A stretch of 24,314 bases of DNA from Candidatus Woesearchaeota archaeon UBA153 (GCA_002503705.1 DASH01000016.1:1-24314); one strand, 5' to 3'. Shown: positions 1 to 7,497, numbered from the stretch's first letter. Numbers and translations: made by a program. The notes: generated by a model from the letters alone, not told the origin.

Positions 1-2
1 GC

Positions 3-1103
3 GGCCTCCCGTTGCTTGAGCATCGCGAGATCGTCTGCCCGTTGTTCATGACGCACGAAACCTTAGCGCTCACGAAAATCCTCTTGAAGGACTCGTATAA
101 GATCGAGCACATCCGTCATCTCGACCCGGCGTACGGGAAGACGGACATCACGCGCGTCGCGCGGGACACGAAGAAGGTGGTGTTCGACAAGTGGTATCGC
201 CACCGCAAGCTCACTTTCATGTTCCTCAACGCGGGTCACATCCCGGGCAGCGCCGGCATCCTCTTCGAAGCGGAGGGCAAACGAGTCCTCTACACGGGTG
301 ACTTCAACACGAGAAAGTCTTTGCTCATGGCGCCTGCCGACTTCGGCGCCGCGATCGCCAAGCACGGCGCGATCGACTGCCTCATCACAGAAGCCACGTA
401 TGGCGATCGCATCCTCCCGCCGAGAGATAATCTCGAGCAAGAGCTCACTGACGCGATCCTCGCCGTCCTCAAGAGGGGCGGCAGCGTCCTCCTCCCGGTT
501 TTCGCCGTCGGCCGCGCGCAGGAAGTCCTGCTCATCCTCGCGAAGCGCGACTGGGGCTGTCCGATCTATTTCGATGGCATGGCCAAGGAAGTCACAAGAA
601 AAGTCCTCGCCAACCAGAGCGCGTACGTGCAGCACAAGGATGTGCTGAACACGATGTTCTTGGAGCGCGTCCAGTTCGTGACGAGTGAGGACGTGCGGAA
701 CAAGGTCGCGCAACGGCAGCCCGCGATTTTCGTCACGACGAGCGGTATGCTGCAGGGCGGGCCGTGCATCCACTACCTGAAGCACATGTGGCACGATCCG
801 AAGAACGCGGTCTTCCTCCTCGGTTATCAAGTCAAAGGCACGAACGGTCGCACGTTGCTCGAGGAAGGGTTCATCACGATTAAAGGCTGGCGGACGAACG
901 TGAAGTGCGAGATCAGGAAGTTCGACTTCAGCGGCCACGCGGACATGGACGACGTGAAGAAGACGATCTGGGCGGTGCACGCGCCGAAGGTCATCGTCCA
1001 GCACGGCGAGGAGCAGAGCGTCGTGAACCTCCTCGAGTGGGTCAAGCGCGAGACGCCGTTCGAAGCGTACGGGCCGCGCATCGGCGACGAGATAGACCTG
1101 TAG
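3..1103 (+). CDS. MBL-fold/beta-CASP RNase (aCPSF2/RNase J-like), 5'-truncated by window edge
   Basis: Predicted zinc-dependent RNase of the archaeal CPSF/RNase J class, acting on mRNA in the cytoplasm. The frame is open to the window edge (G-L-P-L-L-E-H...), so the TTG at 12 is not the real start, and roughly the first 60 residues, with the HxHxDH zinc motif, lie outside. Counting from the TTG, visible motifs are GHIPGSAG (H76, MBL motif III), YTGDF (D97, motif IV), ITEATYGD (E127, beta-CASP motif A), FDFSGHADMDD (H309, motif B) and VQHGEE (H331, motif C). No KH domains are seen in the visible part; aCPSF1 carries KH domains at its N terminus, so aCPSF2 is likely but not certain. RuBisCO follows 59 bp later on the same strand. 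Confidence 0.93.
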   Translation, partial: GLPLLEHREIVCPLFMTHETLALTKILLKDSYKIEHIRHLDPAYGKTDITRVARDTKKVVFDKWYRHRKLTFMFLNAGHIPGSAGILFEAEGKRVLYTGDFNTRKSLLMAPADFGAAIAKHGAIDCLITEATYGDRILPPRDNLEQELTDAILAVLKRGGSVLLPVFAVGRAQEVLLILAKRDWGCPIYFDGMAKEVTRKVLANQSAYVQHKDVLNTMFLERVQFVTSEDVRNKVAQRQPAIFVTTSGMLQGGPCIHYLKHMWHDPKNAVFLLGYQVKGTNGRTLLEEGFITIKGWRTNVKCEIRKFDFSGHADMDDVKKTIWAVHAPKVIVQHGEEQSVVNLLEWVKRETPFEAYGPRIGDEIDL

Positions 1104-1162
1104 TGTGGCAGTCAGAATATCCCTTTACTTTCATTTCATTCAACAATGCGAACGGTGAGAAC

Positions 1163-2524
1163 ATGGCGATTTACGGCAACCTGGAGTTCCTCGACCTGAA
1201 GTACAAGCCGAAACCGACCGATGTCGTCCTCGACTACCTCGTCACGCCGGACAGCGGCATCACGGTCGCGCGCGCCGCGGAGATGATCGCGGGTGAGAGC
1301 AGCATCGGCACGTGGACGCGAATCTCGACGATGAACCCGGTGATCGCGCAGACGCTCAAGCCGCACATCATCCTCGCGGATGAGAAGACTGGTGAGGTGA
1401 AGATCGCGTACCCGGAGACGTTGTTCGAGCCGGGGAACATGCCGGGCATCCTGAGCAGCATCGCCGGGAACATCTACGGCATGAAGGGTGTCGCGAAGCT
1501 CCGCCTGGAAGATATTCATTTCACGAAGAAGCTCGTCGAGAGCTTCCCCGGGCCGGGTTTCGGCATCCCCGGCATCAGAAAATTCACGGGCGTCCACAAC
1601 CGCCCCTTACTCGGCACGATCGTCAAGCCGAAAGTGGGCTTGAGCGCGCAGCAGCACGCGGACGTCGCGTACCAAGCGTGGACCGGCGGCCTCGACGTGG
1701 TGAAGGATGACGAGAACCTCGTCAGCATGAGCTTCAACAACTTCGACGAGCGGATGAAGCTCACGTTCAAAGCCCGGGACAAGGCCGAGCGGGAGACGGG
1801 CGAGAAGAAGTTCTACTTGGCGAACATTACCGCGGAAACGGACGAGATGAAGCGCCGCGCGCGAGTCGTCAAGAAGCTCGGCGGCGAGTACATCATGATC
1901 GACATCCTCACTGCTGGTTGGGCGGCAGTGCAGACGGTCCGCAACGAGGCAGAGAAGCTCGGCCTCGCCATCCACGCGCACCGCGCCATGCACGGCGCGT
2001 TGACGAGAGACCACCGGCACGGCATGTCGATGATCGCGATCGCGAAGCTCGCCCGCATGATCGGCGTCGACCAGTTGCACATCGGCACCGCGGCCATCGG
2101 GAAGATGGAGGAGCGCGTGGACGAGGCCCTTGCCATCGAACGCGTAGTCGAACGAGCCGCCGTGCCCGCAGACCACGCCGTGCACATGCTCAACCAGGAG
2201 TGGTACGGCGTCAAGCCGGTGCTTGCCGTCGCGAGCGGCGGCTTGAGTCCGTTGAGCACGGAAGCGGTCGTCAAGCTGATGGGAAAAGATCTCGTCGTCC
2301 AGTACGGCGGCGGTTGCCACGGCCACCCGGACGGCACGTTCGCGGGCGCGAAGGCGATCCGGCAGTCATGGGAGGCGGTCGCGAAGGGCGTCTCGCTCGA
2401 GCAGTACGCGCGGACGCACCACGAGTTGGCGCGCGCTCTCGAAAAATGGGGTTCGGACTTGAAGACGGAACAGCGGAAGCCGGAGAGTAAGAAGAAAAAA
2501 TCCTTCACGTTGCCGAAATTATGA
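1163..2524 (+). CDS. rbcL: Form III ribulose-1,5-bisphosphate carboxylase (RuBisCO large subunit)
   Basis: Carboxylates ribulose-1,5-bisphosphate to two 3-phosphoglycerates, the last step of the archaeal AMP pathway. The protein has 453 residues and all landmark sites are visible: E45/T50/W51 and N103 of the N-terminal domain, KPK at 155-157, the carbamylated lysine motif KDDE (K181, D183, E184), HAHRAMH (H273, R274), H306 in HIGT, loop-6 lysine K314 in GKMEE, S358 in ASGG, and YGGG at 381-384. The ATG at 1163 is preceded by a GGTGAGA Shine-Dalgarno at 1154-1160; the open frame upstream of it is not coding. The C-terminal 20 residues are lysine-rich (SKKKKS), an extension past the core. AMP phosphorylase follows 33 bp later, which supports form III. 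The active site looks intact. Confidence 0.97.
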   Translation: MAIYGNLEFLDLKYKPKPTDVVLDYLVTPDSGITVARAAEMIAGESSIGTWTRISTMNPVIAQTLKPHIILADEKTGEVKIAYPETLFEPGNMPGILSSIAGNIYGMKGVAKLRLEDIHFTKKLVESFPGPGFGIPGIRKFTGVHNRPLLGTIVKPKVGLSAQQHADVAYQAWTGGLDVVKDDENLVSMSFNNFDERMKLTFKARDKAERETGEKKFYLANITAETDEMKRRARVVKKLGGEYIMIDILTAGWAAVQTVRNEAEKLGLAIHAHRAMHGALTRDHRHGMSMIAIAKLARMIGVDQLHIGTAAIGKMEERVDEALAIERVVERAAVPADHAVHMLNQEWYGVKPVLAVASGGLSPLSTEAVVKLMGKDLVVQYGGGCHGHPDGTFAGAKAIRQSWEAVAKGVSLEQYARTHHELARALEKWGSDLKTEQRKPESKKKKSFTLPKL

Positions 2525-2557
2525 TGAACGCTATTTTCATATTACGTTGGTGAACTC

Positions 2558-4057
2558 ATGAAGCTGAACGTGAAGTGCGTCATGGTCGATACGGGTTTCA
2601 CGCCCGTCGTCATCATCAACCACTTGGACGCGATCCGGTACGACTTGCACCCGCGCGACCGCGTCCTCATCGAGACGGTCGGGAAGCGCGAGAAGCGCAA
2701 GTTCATCTCCGTCATCGATATCAGCACGACGGACACGAGCGTCAAGTCCGGCACGATCGGGCTCTTGGCGGAAGCGCAGGCCGCGATTGACGCGAACGAC
2801 GGCGACGTCGTCGACGTCCACCCCGCGCCGAAGCCCGAGTCCATCAAGATCATCCGGAAGAAGATGCGCGGCGAGCGCTTATCGGAGAAAGAGCTCGATA
2901 CCGTCGTCAAGGATATCGTCGCGGACGAGCTCACTGAGATCGAGCTCACGTACTTCGTCAGCGCGGTCTCGATGCATGACTTGAGCCTGGAAGAGGTCGC
3001 CGCGATGACGAAAGCGGTCGCGAAGAACGGTTGCCGGTTCAACGCGAAGCGCAAGCCCGTCGTGGACAAGCACTGCATCGGCGGCATCCCGGGCAACCGC
3101 ACCACGATGGTCGTCGTCCCGATTCTCGCCGCGTTCGGCATGACGATCCCGAAGACGAGCAGCAGGGCCATCACGAGTCCGGCCGGCACGGCGGACACGA
3201 TGGAGACGCTCGCGAAAGTCAGTCTCTCCCTGCCGGAGATGGAGCGCGTCGTCGCCGAGACGGGCGGGTGCATGGCGTGGGGCGGCTCGCTCGGCCTCGC
3301 GCCTGCCGACGACAAGATCATCCGTATCGAGAAGCCCATGTCCATCGACGCGCCCGGTCTCATGCTGAGCAGCGTGATGGCGAAGAAGTTCAGCGTCGGC
3401 GCGACGCACGTCCTCATCGATATCCCGTACGGTCGAACGGCGAAAGTCGTGACGCGAGCCGAGGCCGAGGCGTTGCGCATCCACTTCCTCACGATCGGCA
3501 AGCTCTTGAACATGGAGATGCTCGTCGTCCTCACGGACGGAAGCCAGCCGATCGGCCGTGGCATCGGTCCGTTGCTCGAGGCGCGCGACGTCATGGCCGT
3601 CCTCCAGCGAGCGCCGGACGCTCCCGTCGATCTTCGCGTCAAGGCGTTGCGTCTCGCCGGCGAGATGCTCGAGTTTTGCGGCGGCGTGCAGAAAGGCTCG
3701 GGGTTGGAGGTCGCGACGAGCATTCTCGAGTCGGGCAGCGCGTTGCGCAAGATGGAGGAGATCATCGCCGCGCAAGGCAAGACGTCTCCGTCGGAGTTCC
3801 GGCTTGGTCATCAGCGAGCCGTCGTCGTCGCGTCGCGCGGCGGCGTCGTGCGTTCAATCGACAACAAGGCGATCAGCAAGCTCGCGCGCATGGCGGGCGC
3901 GCCGATTACGAGAGGCGCCGGCTTATATCTGCACAAGAAGGTGGGCGATCGCGTCAAGAAGGGCGAGGCGCTCTACACCGCGTACGCGGACAGCGCTGAG
4001 AAGATCCGCCACGTGCGCAAGTATCACGAAGAGCTGAAACCGTACACGATACGGTAA
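2558..4057 (+). CDS. deoA: AMP phosphorylase
   Basis: Phosphorolysis of AMP (and related NMPs) to free base plus ribose-1,5-bisphosphate, the entry reaction of the archaeal nucleotide-recycling pathway. At 499 residues it matches archaeal AMP phosphorylases (about 500) rather than the shorter thymidine phosphorylases, because it carries the extra N-terminal domain (about residues 1-85). Family motifs are DKHCIGGIPGNRTT (170-183, phosphate and nucleotide binding) and TSSRAITSPAGTADTME (200-216). The ATG at 2558 follows GGTGA at 2549-2553. It sits 33 bp after RuBisCO, so the two are probably co-transcribed. The isomerase that completes the pathway begins at 4607, beyond a reverse-strand acetyltransferase gene. 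The neighbourhood makes AMP phosphorylase far likelier than thymidine phosphorylase. Confidence 0.96.
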   Translation: MKLNVKCVMVDTGFTPVVIINHLDAIRYDLHPRDRVLIETVGKREKRKFISVIDISTTDTSVKSGTIGLLAEAQAAIDANDGDVVDVHPAPKPESIKIIRKKMRGERLSEKELDTVVKDIVADELTEIELTYFVSAVSMHDLSLEEVAAMTKAVAKNGCRFNAKRKPVVDKHCIGGIPGNRTTMVVVPILAAFGMTIPKTSSRAITSPAGTADTMETLAKVSLSLPEMERVVAETGGCMAWGGSLGLAPADDKIIRIEKPMSIDAPGLMLSSVMAKKFSVGATHVLIDIPYGRTAKVVTRAEAEALRIHFLTIGKLLNMEMLVVLTDGSQPIGRGIGPLLEARDVMAVLQRAPDAPVDLRVKALRLAGEMLEFCGGVQKGSGLEVATSILESGSALRKMEEIIAAQGKTSPSEFRLGHQRAVVVASRGGVVRSIDNKAISKLARMAGAPITRGAGLYLHKKVGDRVKKGEALYTAYADSAEKIRHVRKYHEELKPYTIR

Positions 4058-4062
4058 ACACG

Positions 4063-4083
4063 AGAGCTTTTCTAGAGCTTTTT
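4063..4083 (+). terminator. T-tract terminator after AMP phosphorylase
   Basis: Two T-runs (T4 at 4068-4071, T5 at 4079-4083) sit in a tandem direct repeat AGAGCTTTT (4063-4071 and 4074-4082) just after the stop codon. Archaeal RNA polymerase terminates at such U-tracts. The site overlaps the 3' end of the convergent acetyltransferase gene. Confidence 0.5.
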
Positions 4084-4547
4084 CTCCCACAGGTAGAAAT
4101 CGTGGCCGTACCAGTGGTTCTTGACCGCGCAGAGCGGCTTGAACCCGAGCTTGCGGAGCATCGGGACTGATTCCGCATTGTTCACTCTGCTGTCGCACCA
4201 GGCCTTGTGGCCGCCGCGACGCCGCGCTCGCTTGAGGAGTGCTCGCAGAAGGTCGGTCGCGACGCGTCGTCGGCGATACGCCCGCGTCACCCCGATCCAT
4301 TCAACCCAGACCACGCCCGCCTCGTACGAACCTTCGCAGAAACCGACGAGGGAATTTCCGTCTCGCGCGACAAAGAACTCGTGTTCCTTCGCGGAGAGCC
4401 GCGCGTCGATGTTCGCGCCCGTATAGCGTGCTCGTTCGTGACGTTTCGCCCCGCGTTGTAGTACGGCGTCGACCCGATGATCGCGCGCGCGAGGCGCGAA
4501 TACGCGGGAACCGCCTCCGGCCGCAATCTCCCGACGTGTATCGTCAT
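4072..4547 (-). pseudogene. GNAT N-acetyltransferase, frameshifted
   Basis: A GNAT-fold acetyltransferase split over two frames. The N-terminal part is in one frame from the ATG at 4547 (MTIHVGRLRPEAVPAYSRLA, then GSTPYYNAGRNVTNE); the rest is in another frame from about 4428 (RARYTGANIDARL, then the core FVARDGNSLVGFC, VEWIGVTRAYRRRRVATDLL with the acetyl-CoA loop, and the C-terminal LRKLGFKPL). Joined near 4428-4433 they give a continuous, ordinary GNAT of about 158 residues, so one base seems to be missing there. A GAGG Shine-Dalgarno stands 5 nt before the 4547 ATG. It may be a true pseudogene or a sequencing/assembly error; the downstream frame alone lacks the N-terminal helix. Substrate unknown. 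It lies between, and opposite to, AMP-pathway genes. Confidence 0.75.
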
Positions 4548-4568
4548 TCATTCCTCGTTTCCGAAACC

Positions 4569-4578
4569 CTTTAATAAT
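4569..4578. promoter_or_regulatory. Shared divergent TATA-like element
   Basis: CTTTAATAAT is the only AT-rich block between the two divergent starts. Its centre is about 33 nt before the isomerase ATG (4607) and about 27 nt before the acetyltransferase ATG (4547). Both distances fit TATA boxes of leaderless or short-leader archaeal transcripts. Confidence 0.5.
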
Positions 4579-4606
4579 CTTCCTTCTTGAAGCGACTCTG
4601 AAGAAG

Positions 4607-5494
4607 ATGGTGAGCGTCGAGAAGTCCCCGGCATGGTTCGAGAAGACTCTCGAGGATATCCGTTCTCTCAAGGTGCAAGGCGCGGAGGAGATCGCTCGCG
4701 CCGGCGTCGTGGCCGCCGCGCGGCTCGTCGCGGAGAGACGGGACGTGGACGCGGGCGTGAAGGCGTTGCTCGCGACCCGGCCTACGGAGCCGATGTTGCG
4801 GAACGCGCTCGCGGCGTTCCGACGCGCCGTGAAGCTCTCGACGCCGGTCGAGGCCGCGCGCAAAGTCTTGCGTCACCTCGATGATGCTGACGGCCGTATC
4901 GCCGCGTACGCCGCCGACCTCATCACGCCCGGCCATTTCTACTATACGCACTGCCATAGCGGCACCGTCGTCAAGGCGTTCTTGGAAGCGCGCGCGCTCG
5001 GCGCGAAGTTCGCGGTGCGCAACACGGAGACGCGGCCGCTCTATCAGGGCCGGAAGACCGCGGCCGAGCTCGCCGCCGCCGGCATTCCGGTCGTGCACGT
5101 CGTCGACTCCGCCGCGCGCGTCGCCTTGAAAGGGTGCGCGGCCGTCTTCTTCGGCGCGGACGCGCTTCTCGCTGACGGCACGGTCGTGAACAAGATCGGG
5201 AGCGAGATGGTTGCCGAGCTCGCGCGCAACCGGAGCATTCCTGTGTACGTGCTCGCCAACTCGTGGAAGTACGACGCTCGCGACGCGTCGGCGTTCAAGA
5301 CGTCGCTTGAGCATCGCGACCCTGCCGAGGTCTGGGACTCGCCGCCGAAGGGCGTGCGCGTCGTGAACGAGGCGTTCGAGCTCGTCAACCCGAAGCTTAT
5401 CACTGGTATCATCACCGAGTATGGCGTTCGTGACCCGCGGAGCGCGATCCTTGAGATTCAACGCCACCATTCTTGGCTCGCCGATGATGGTTGA
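4607..5494 (+). CDS. e2b2: Ribose-1,5-bisphosphate isomerase (eIF2B-like family)
   Basis: Converts ribose-1,5-bisphosphate, the product of AMP phosphorylase, to ribulose-1,5-bisphosphate, the RuBisCO substrate. It has 295 residues, somewhat short against about 320 for the characterised Thermococcus enzyme. Family motifs are THCHSGTV with catalytic cysteine C116, NTETRPLYQGR (139-149), and FFGADALLADGTVVNKIGS with catalytic aspartate D185. The C116-D185 spacing of 69 equals that reported for the Thermococcus active site (C133/D202). The same fold includes eIF2B subunits and methylthioribose-1-phosphate isomerase, but the HCHS and GAD motifs and the RuBisCO/AMP phosphorylase neighbours favour this function. 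The ATG at 4607 has no clear Shine-Dalgarno; the TATA 33 nt upstream implies a very short leader. Confidence 0.92.
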   Translation: MVSVEKSPAWFEKTLEDIRSLKVQGAEEIARAGVVAAARLVAERRDVDAGVKALLATRPTEPMLRNALAAFRRAVKLSTPVEAARKVLRHLDDADGRIAAYAADLITPGHFYYTHCHSGTVVKAFLEARALGAKFAVRNTETRPLYQGRKTAAELAAAGIPVVHVVDSAARVALKGCAAVFFGADALLADGTVVNKIGSEMVAELARNRSIPVYVLANSWKYDARDASAFKTSLEHRDPAEVWDSPPKGVRVVNEAFELVNPKLITGIITEYGVRDPRSAILEIQRHHSWLADDG

Positions 5495-5497
5495 GCG

Positions 5498-5568
5498 TTT
5501 TTTGTCGCTTGTTGAGCGCTTTTCGTCTTGTTTTCTCGCTCTCCTGTTTTCTCGCTCTCGCGTTTTTT
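5498..5568 (+). terminator. Multi-T-tract terminator region
   Basis: Directly after the isomerase stop comes a series of T-runs (T6 at 5498-5503, several T4, then another T6 near 5563) in pyrimidine-rich DNA. It includes a tandem repeat TGTTTTCTCGCTCTC at 5529-5543 and 5545-5559. Serial U-tracts are typical of archaeal termination. Confidence 0.55.
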
Positions 5569-5602
5569 CACTGTTGTCGCTCGCCGAAGGCTTTTTCGCC
5601 GA

Positions 5603-5620
5603 CACTATTCGCCAATAGTG
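5603..5620. repeat. Perfect 7-bp inverted repeat upstream of BRE/TATA
   Basis: CACTATT, four bases (CGCC), then AATAGTG. It ends 1 bp before the BRE/TATA of the next operon, a position suited to an operator. Binding is inference. Confidence 0.55.
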
Positions 5621-5621
5621 A

Positions 5622-5635
5622 GAAACTTTTTTATA
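5622..5635 (+). promoter_or_regulatory. BRE/TATA promoter of the coiled-coil operon
   Basis: GAAACTTTTTTATA is a near-ideal archaeal BRE plus TATA element, centred about 40 nt before the ATG at 5671. That leaves a leader of roughly 15 nt holding the GGGGTGA Shine-Dalgarno at 5661-5667. Confidence 0.7.
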
Positions 5636-5670
5636 GGCTCTTCTCGCGCTCCACTCTCGAGGGGTGAGCG

Positions 5671-6351
5671 ATGGGCTTTTTCGGGTTCTTGAAAAAAAAA
5701 GAGGCGTCGTTACCGCCGCTCCAGCCCCCTCCGAACGCTTCAATGAAGGGTTTTGGCGATATCCCGCCGCCCCCGGAACGCTCACGAGGAGCCCTTGCCG
5801 CGAACGCGTCGGACGATGAGTTCAGCCTCGACCTCGGTCCTCTCGAGTCGCCGCCTGACGATTCATTCACCCCCTCTTTCGAAGAGGTTTCCGCGCCGGG
5901 CGCGGCGTCTGATGCGACGTTCTCGCCAGCGCTCGAGGTGCCGCGTCCAGCGACGCGTTCACCAGCCCCGGTCTCTTCCGCTCCTCCGCCTTCAGAGCCT
6001 GTTTCGCCTTCTCAAGTTCCGGACGACCTTCCGGACTTCACCGCGGACCAGATCGCGGCGGCAGAGCAGGCGGCGCCGGCCTCGAAGCGGTTGCCCGCGT
6101 TCGACGAGATCGCGCCGTTGCCCTCGCTGGAAGTTTCGGGCGACGAGTATTTCATCGGCGCGGTCGAGTACGGCCTCGCCCTCAAGACCGTCAAGGCGCT
6201 CAAGGGCGTCGCTCGTCGCGGCGATAAGACCGCGGGCTCGCTCGGCTCGTTAGTCTCGAAGCACCAGGAGCGTTACGCGAAGTTCGCAGAGTCGTTGAAC
6301 GGAATCCAGGAGCGCTTGATGCTCGTGGACGACATGCTGATGCAGAGGTGA
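5671..6351 (+). CDS. Proline-rich protein with LKKKE N-terminus, unknown function
   Basis: 226 residues, family not recognised. The N-terminus MGFFGFLKKKEAS is a short hydrophobic-then-basic stretch that could lie on a membrane or serve as a docking peptide. Residues about 15-145 are Pro/Ser/Ala/Glu-rich and look disordered. Residues about 150-226 look folded and helical, with a predicted coil at the end (SKHQERYAKFAESLNGIQERLMLVDDMLM broken around 200-226). It is first of three co-directional genes; the next two also encode coiled coils, so the three may form one assembly. The ATG at 5671 has GGGGTGA at 5661-5667. The same N-terminal pattern recurs in the protein at 15191 (MALFSWLKKKEAK). 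Confidence 0.8.
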   Translation: MGFFGFLKKKEASLPPLQPPPNASMKGFGDIPPPPERSRGALAANASDDEFSLDLGPLESPPDDSFTPSFEEVSAPGAASDATFSPALEVPRPATRSPAPVSSAPPPSEPVSPSQVPDDLPDFTADQIAAAEQAAPASKRLPAFDEIAPLPSLEVSGDEYFIGAVEYGLALKTVKALKGVARRGDKTAGSLGSLVSKHQERYAKFAESLNGIQERLMLVDDMLMQR

Positions 6352-6356
6352 AACTC

Positions 6357-6572
6357 ATGGAACACCCTCCTATCTTTGTCAGGATTGAACAGTACAAGGA
6401 CCTCGTCAAGACGATCGCGGATATCGAGCGGCGGACGAAGGACGCTGAGCGGTTGTTGGCCGAGCTTCGCGAGCTGAAAGCCGAAGAGGACGCTCGGATC
6501 GCCGCGTGGGACGCGTCGCTCGGGAACGTGTCGAAGCGCAGCGCGGAACTCCGGAAGATCTTGGGAGCGTAG
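6357..6572 (+). CDS. Small coiled-coil protein, unknown function
   Basis: 71 residues, almost entirely predicted coiled coil (DIERRTKDAERLLAELRELK), no catalytic motif. The ATG at 6357 is chosen over an in-frame GTG at 6348 because GAGGTGA at 6345-6351 lies 5 nt before it. That Shine-Dalgarno contains the stop codon of the preceding gene, so translation is probably coupled. Family not recognised; operon position suggests a partner of the two flanking coiled-coil proteins. Confidence 0.8.
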   Translation: MEHPPIFVRIEQYKDLVKTIADIERRTKDAERLLAELRELKAEEDARIAAWDASLGNVSKRSAELRKILGA

Positions 6573-6578
6573 AGCTTT

Positions 6579-7073
6579 ATGTCGTTCGCCGTCAAGATCG
6601 AGGATGTCGCGGGCGCGCGCCGCCGCTTGCTGGAGAACAGCAAGGAAGTGTTGCACGCGCTTCGGGCGTACCACGACCTCTTGGATCTGCGCGAGCGGAA
6701 GAAGGAGGTCGCGGAGGAGCTCGCCGCGGTCATGGACGAGCTGACGGAGTTGACGGTCCATCTCGAATCACTCCTTCCGGAAACGTCGTTGAAGGGCGTC
6801 GAGGAGTACTTGCCGAAGAGGCCGAAGGCGGCGGTTCCCGCTCCGGGCGATGGCGACGCCGTTGGCGCGGTCAAAGCGCCGGTCGCGACTCCGAGCGCGA
6901 AGCCCGCCGGGAAGAGAGCGGGCGCGGCGTCGCAGAAGGCGGGGGCGAAGCCGAAGAAGGCGCCGAAGCCGCGCGAGACGAAGGCGGAGCGCGAGAAGCG
7001 GGCGAAGGCCTCGCAGGTCGAGCGGCTCGAGCGCGCCCTCGGCAGCATCGAAGAACGGTTGCAGCAGCTGTAG
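6579..7073 (+). CDS. Coiled-coil protein with Lys/Ala-rich linker, unknown function
   Basis: 164 residues. Residues 1-70 form a helical/coiled-coil segment (DLLDLRERKKEVAEELAAVM). Residues about 85-140 are a Lys/Ala/Pro-rich basic linker (KPAGKRAGAASQKAGAKPKK), and residues 141-164 a second short helix (RLERALGSIEERLQQL). It starts 6 bp after the 71-residue gene, with only a weak Shine-Dalgarno, and is last in the operon before a T6 tract. The basic linker could bind nucleic acid or an acidic partner; that is inference. No family recognised. Confidence 0.8.
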   Translation: MSFAVKIEDVAGARRRLLENSKEVLHALRAYHDLLDLRERKKEVAEELAAVMDELTELTVHLESLLPETSLKGVEEYLPKRPKAAVPAPGDGDAVGAVKAPVATPSAKPAGKRAGAASQKAGAKPKKAPKPRETKAEREKRAKASQVERLERALGSIEERLQQL

Positions 7074-7078
7074 TTCTC

Positions 7079-7084
7079 TTTTTT
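7079..7084 (+). terminator. T6 terminator tract
   Basis: T6 in a pyrimidine-rich context 5 nt after the stop of the coiled-coil operon and upstream of the next TATA box. Confidence 0.5.
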
Positions 7085-7108
7085 CTCGTCATCGTCGTCA
7101 ACCAATAC

Positions 7109-7121
7109 AAATATTTATAAA
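7109..7121 (+). promoter_or_regulatory. TATA promoter of the Fe-S regulator operon
   Basis: AATATTTATAAA within 7109-7121, centred about 28 nt before the ATG at 7144, with no Shine-Dalgarno between; consistent with a leaderless transcript. Confidence 0.7.
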
Positions 7122-7143
7122 TCTCATTTGAATTTTCTTTCAT

Positions 7144-7497
7144 ATGAGAAAAGTTTCAAGGAATTCGGCGAAGTCCCGCCCGAACCCCGACTCGTTCGAC
7201 GCGTTCTTCAGGAACTTCGCGAACGAGACCAGGTTGGGCATCATCGTCGCGCTCCGCGACGGACCGTTGAACGTGACCGAGCTCGCGAAGCGCGTCGGCG
7301 AGTCGCAAAGCACCGTCTCGCACAGCCTGAAAAAACTCGCCGAGTGCCGCATCCTCCACGTGGAACGCGACGGCAAGTCCCGCGTCTACTCGCTCAACGA
7401 AGCCACCGTCTTGCCCATCCTCCACTTGGCGGAACGCCACGTGCGGAAGAACTGTTCCGGCACGTGCGCCGCGCGCTGCGCGAGGTGTGAACGATGA
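7144..7497 (+). CDS. ArsR-family winged-helix regulator with C-terminal Cys cluster
   Basis: 117-residue DNA-binding regulator. Residues about 17-90 form an ArsR-type winged helix: FANETRLGIIVALRDGPLNV, then recognition helix TELAKRVGESQSTVSHSLKK, then the wing around RDGKSRVYSL. The C-terminus carries four cysteines C104, C108, C112 and C115 (Cx3Cx3Cx2C), able to bind metal or an Fe-S cluster. The gene overlaps the cysteine desulfurase by 4 nt (ATGA at 7494-7497), so it is translationally coupled to Fe-S assembly. Sensing Fe-S or metal status and controlling this operon, like IscR in bacteria though from another fold family, is inference. The usual ArsR metal box ELCVCDL is absent. Confidence 0.9.
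   Translation: MRKVSRNSAKSRPNPDSFDAFFRNFANETRLGIIVALRDGPLNVTELAKRVGESQSTVSHSLKKLAECRILHVERDGKSRVYSLNEATVLPILHLAERHVRKNCSGTCAARCARCER

Noticed and set aside
63..1004. Long reverse-strand open frame opposite the beta-CASP RNase
   Set aside because: Arg/Asp/Val-rich shadow of a GC-rich gene; no motif, promoter or Shine-Dalgarno.
905..1162. 86-residue N-terminal extension of RuBisCO
   Set aside because: Overlaps the RNase gene out of frame; the GGTGAGA site and family start point to ATG 1163.
4548..4863. N-terminal extension of the acetyltransferase upstream of 4547
   Set aside because: Reads through the divergent isomerase gene and through the TATA region; sequence is Arg/Ser-rich noise.
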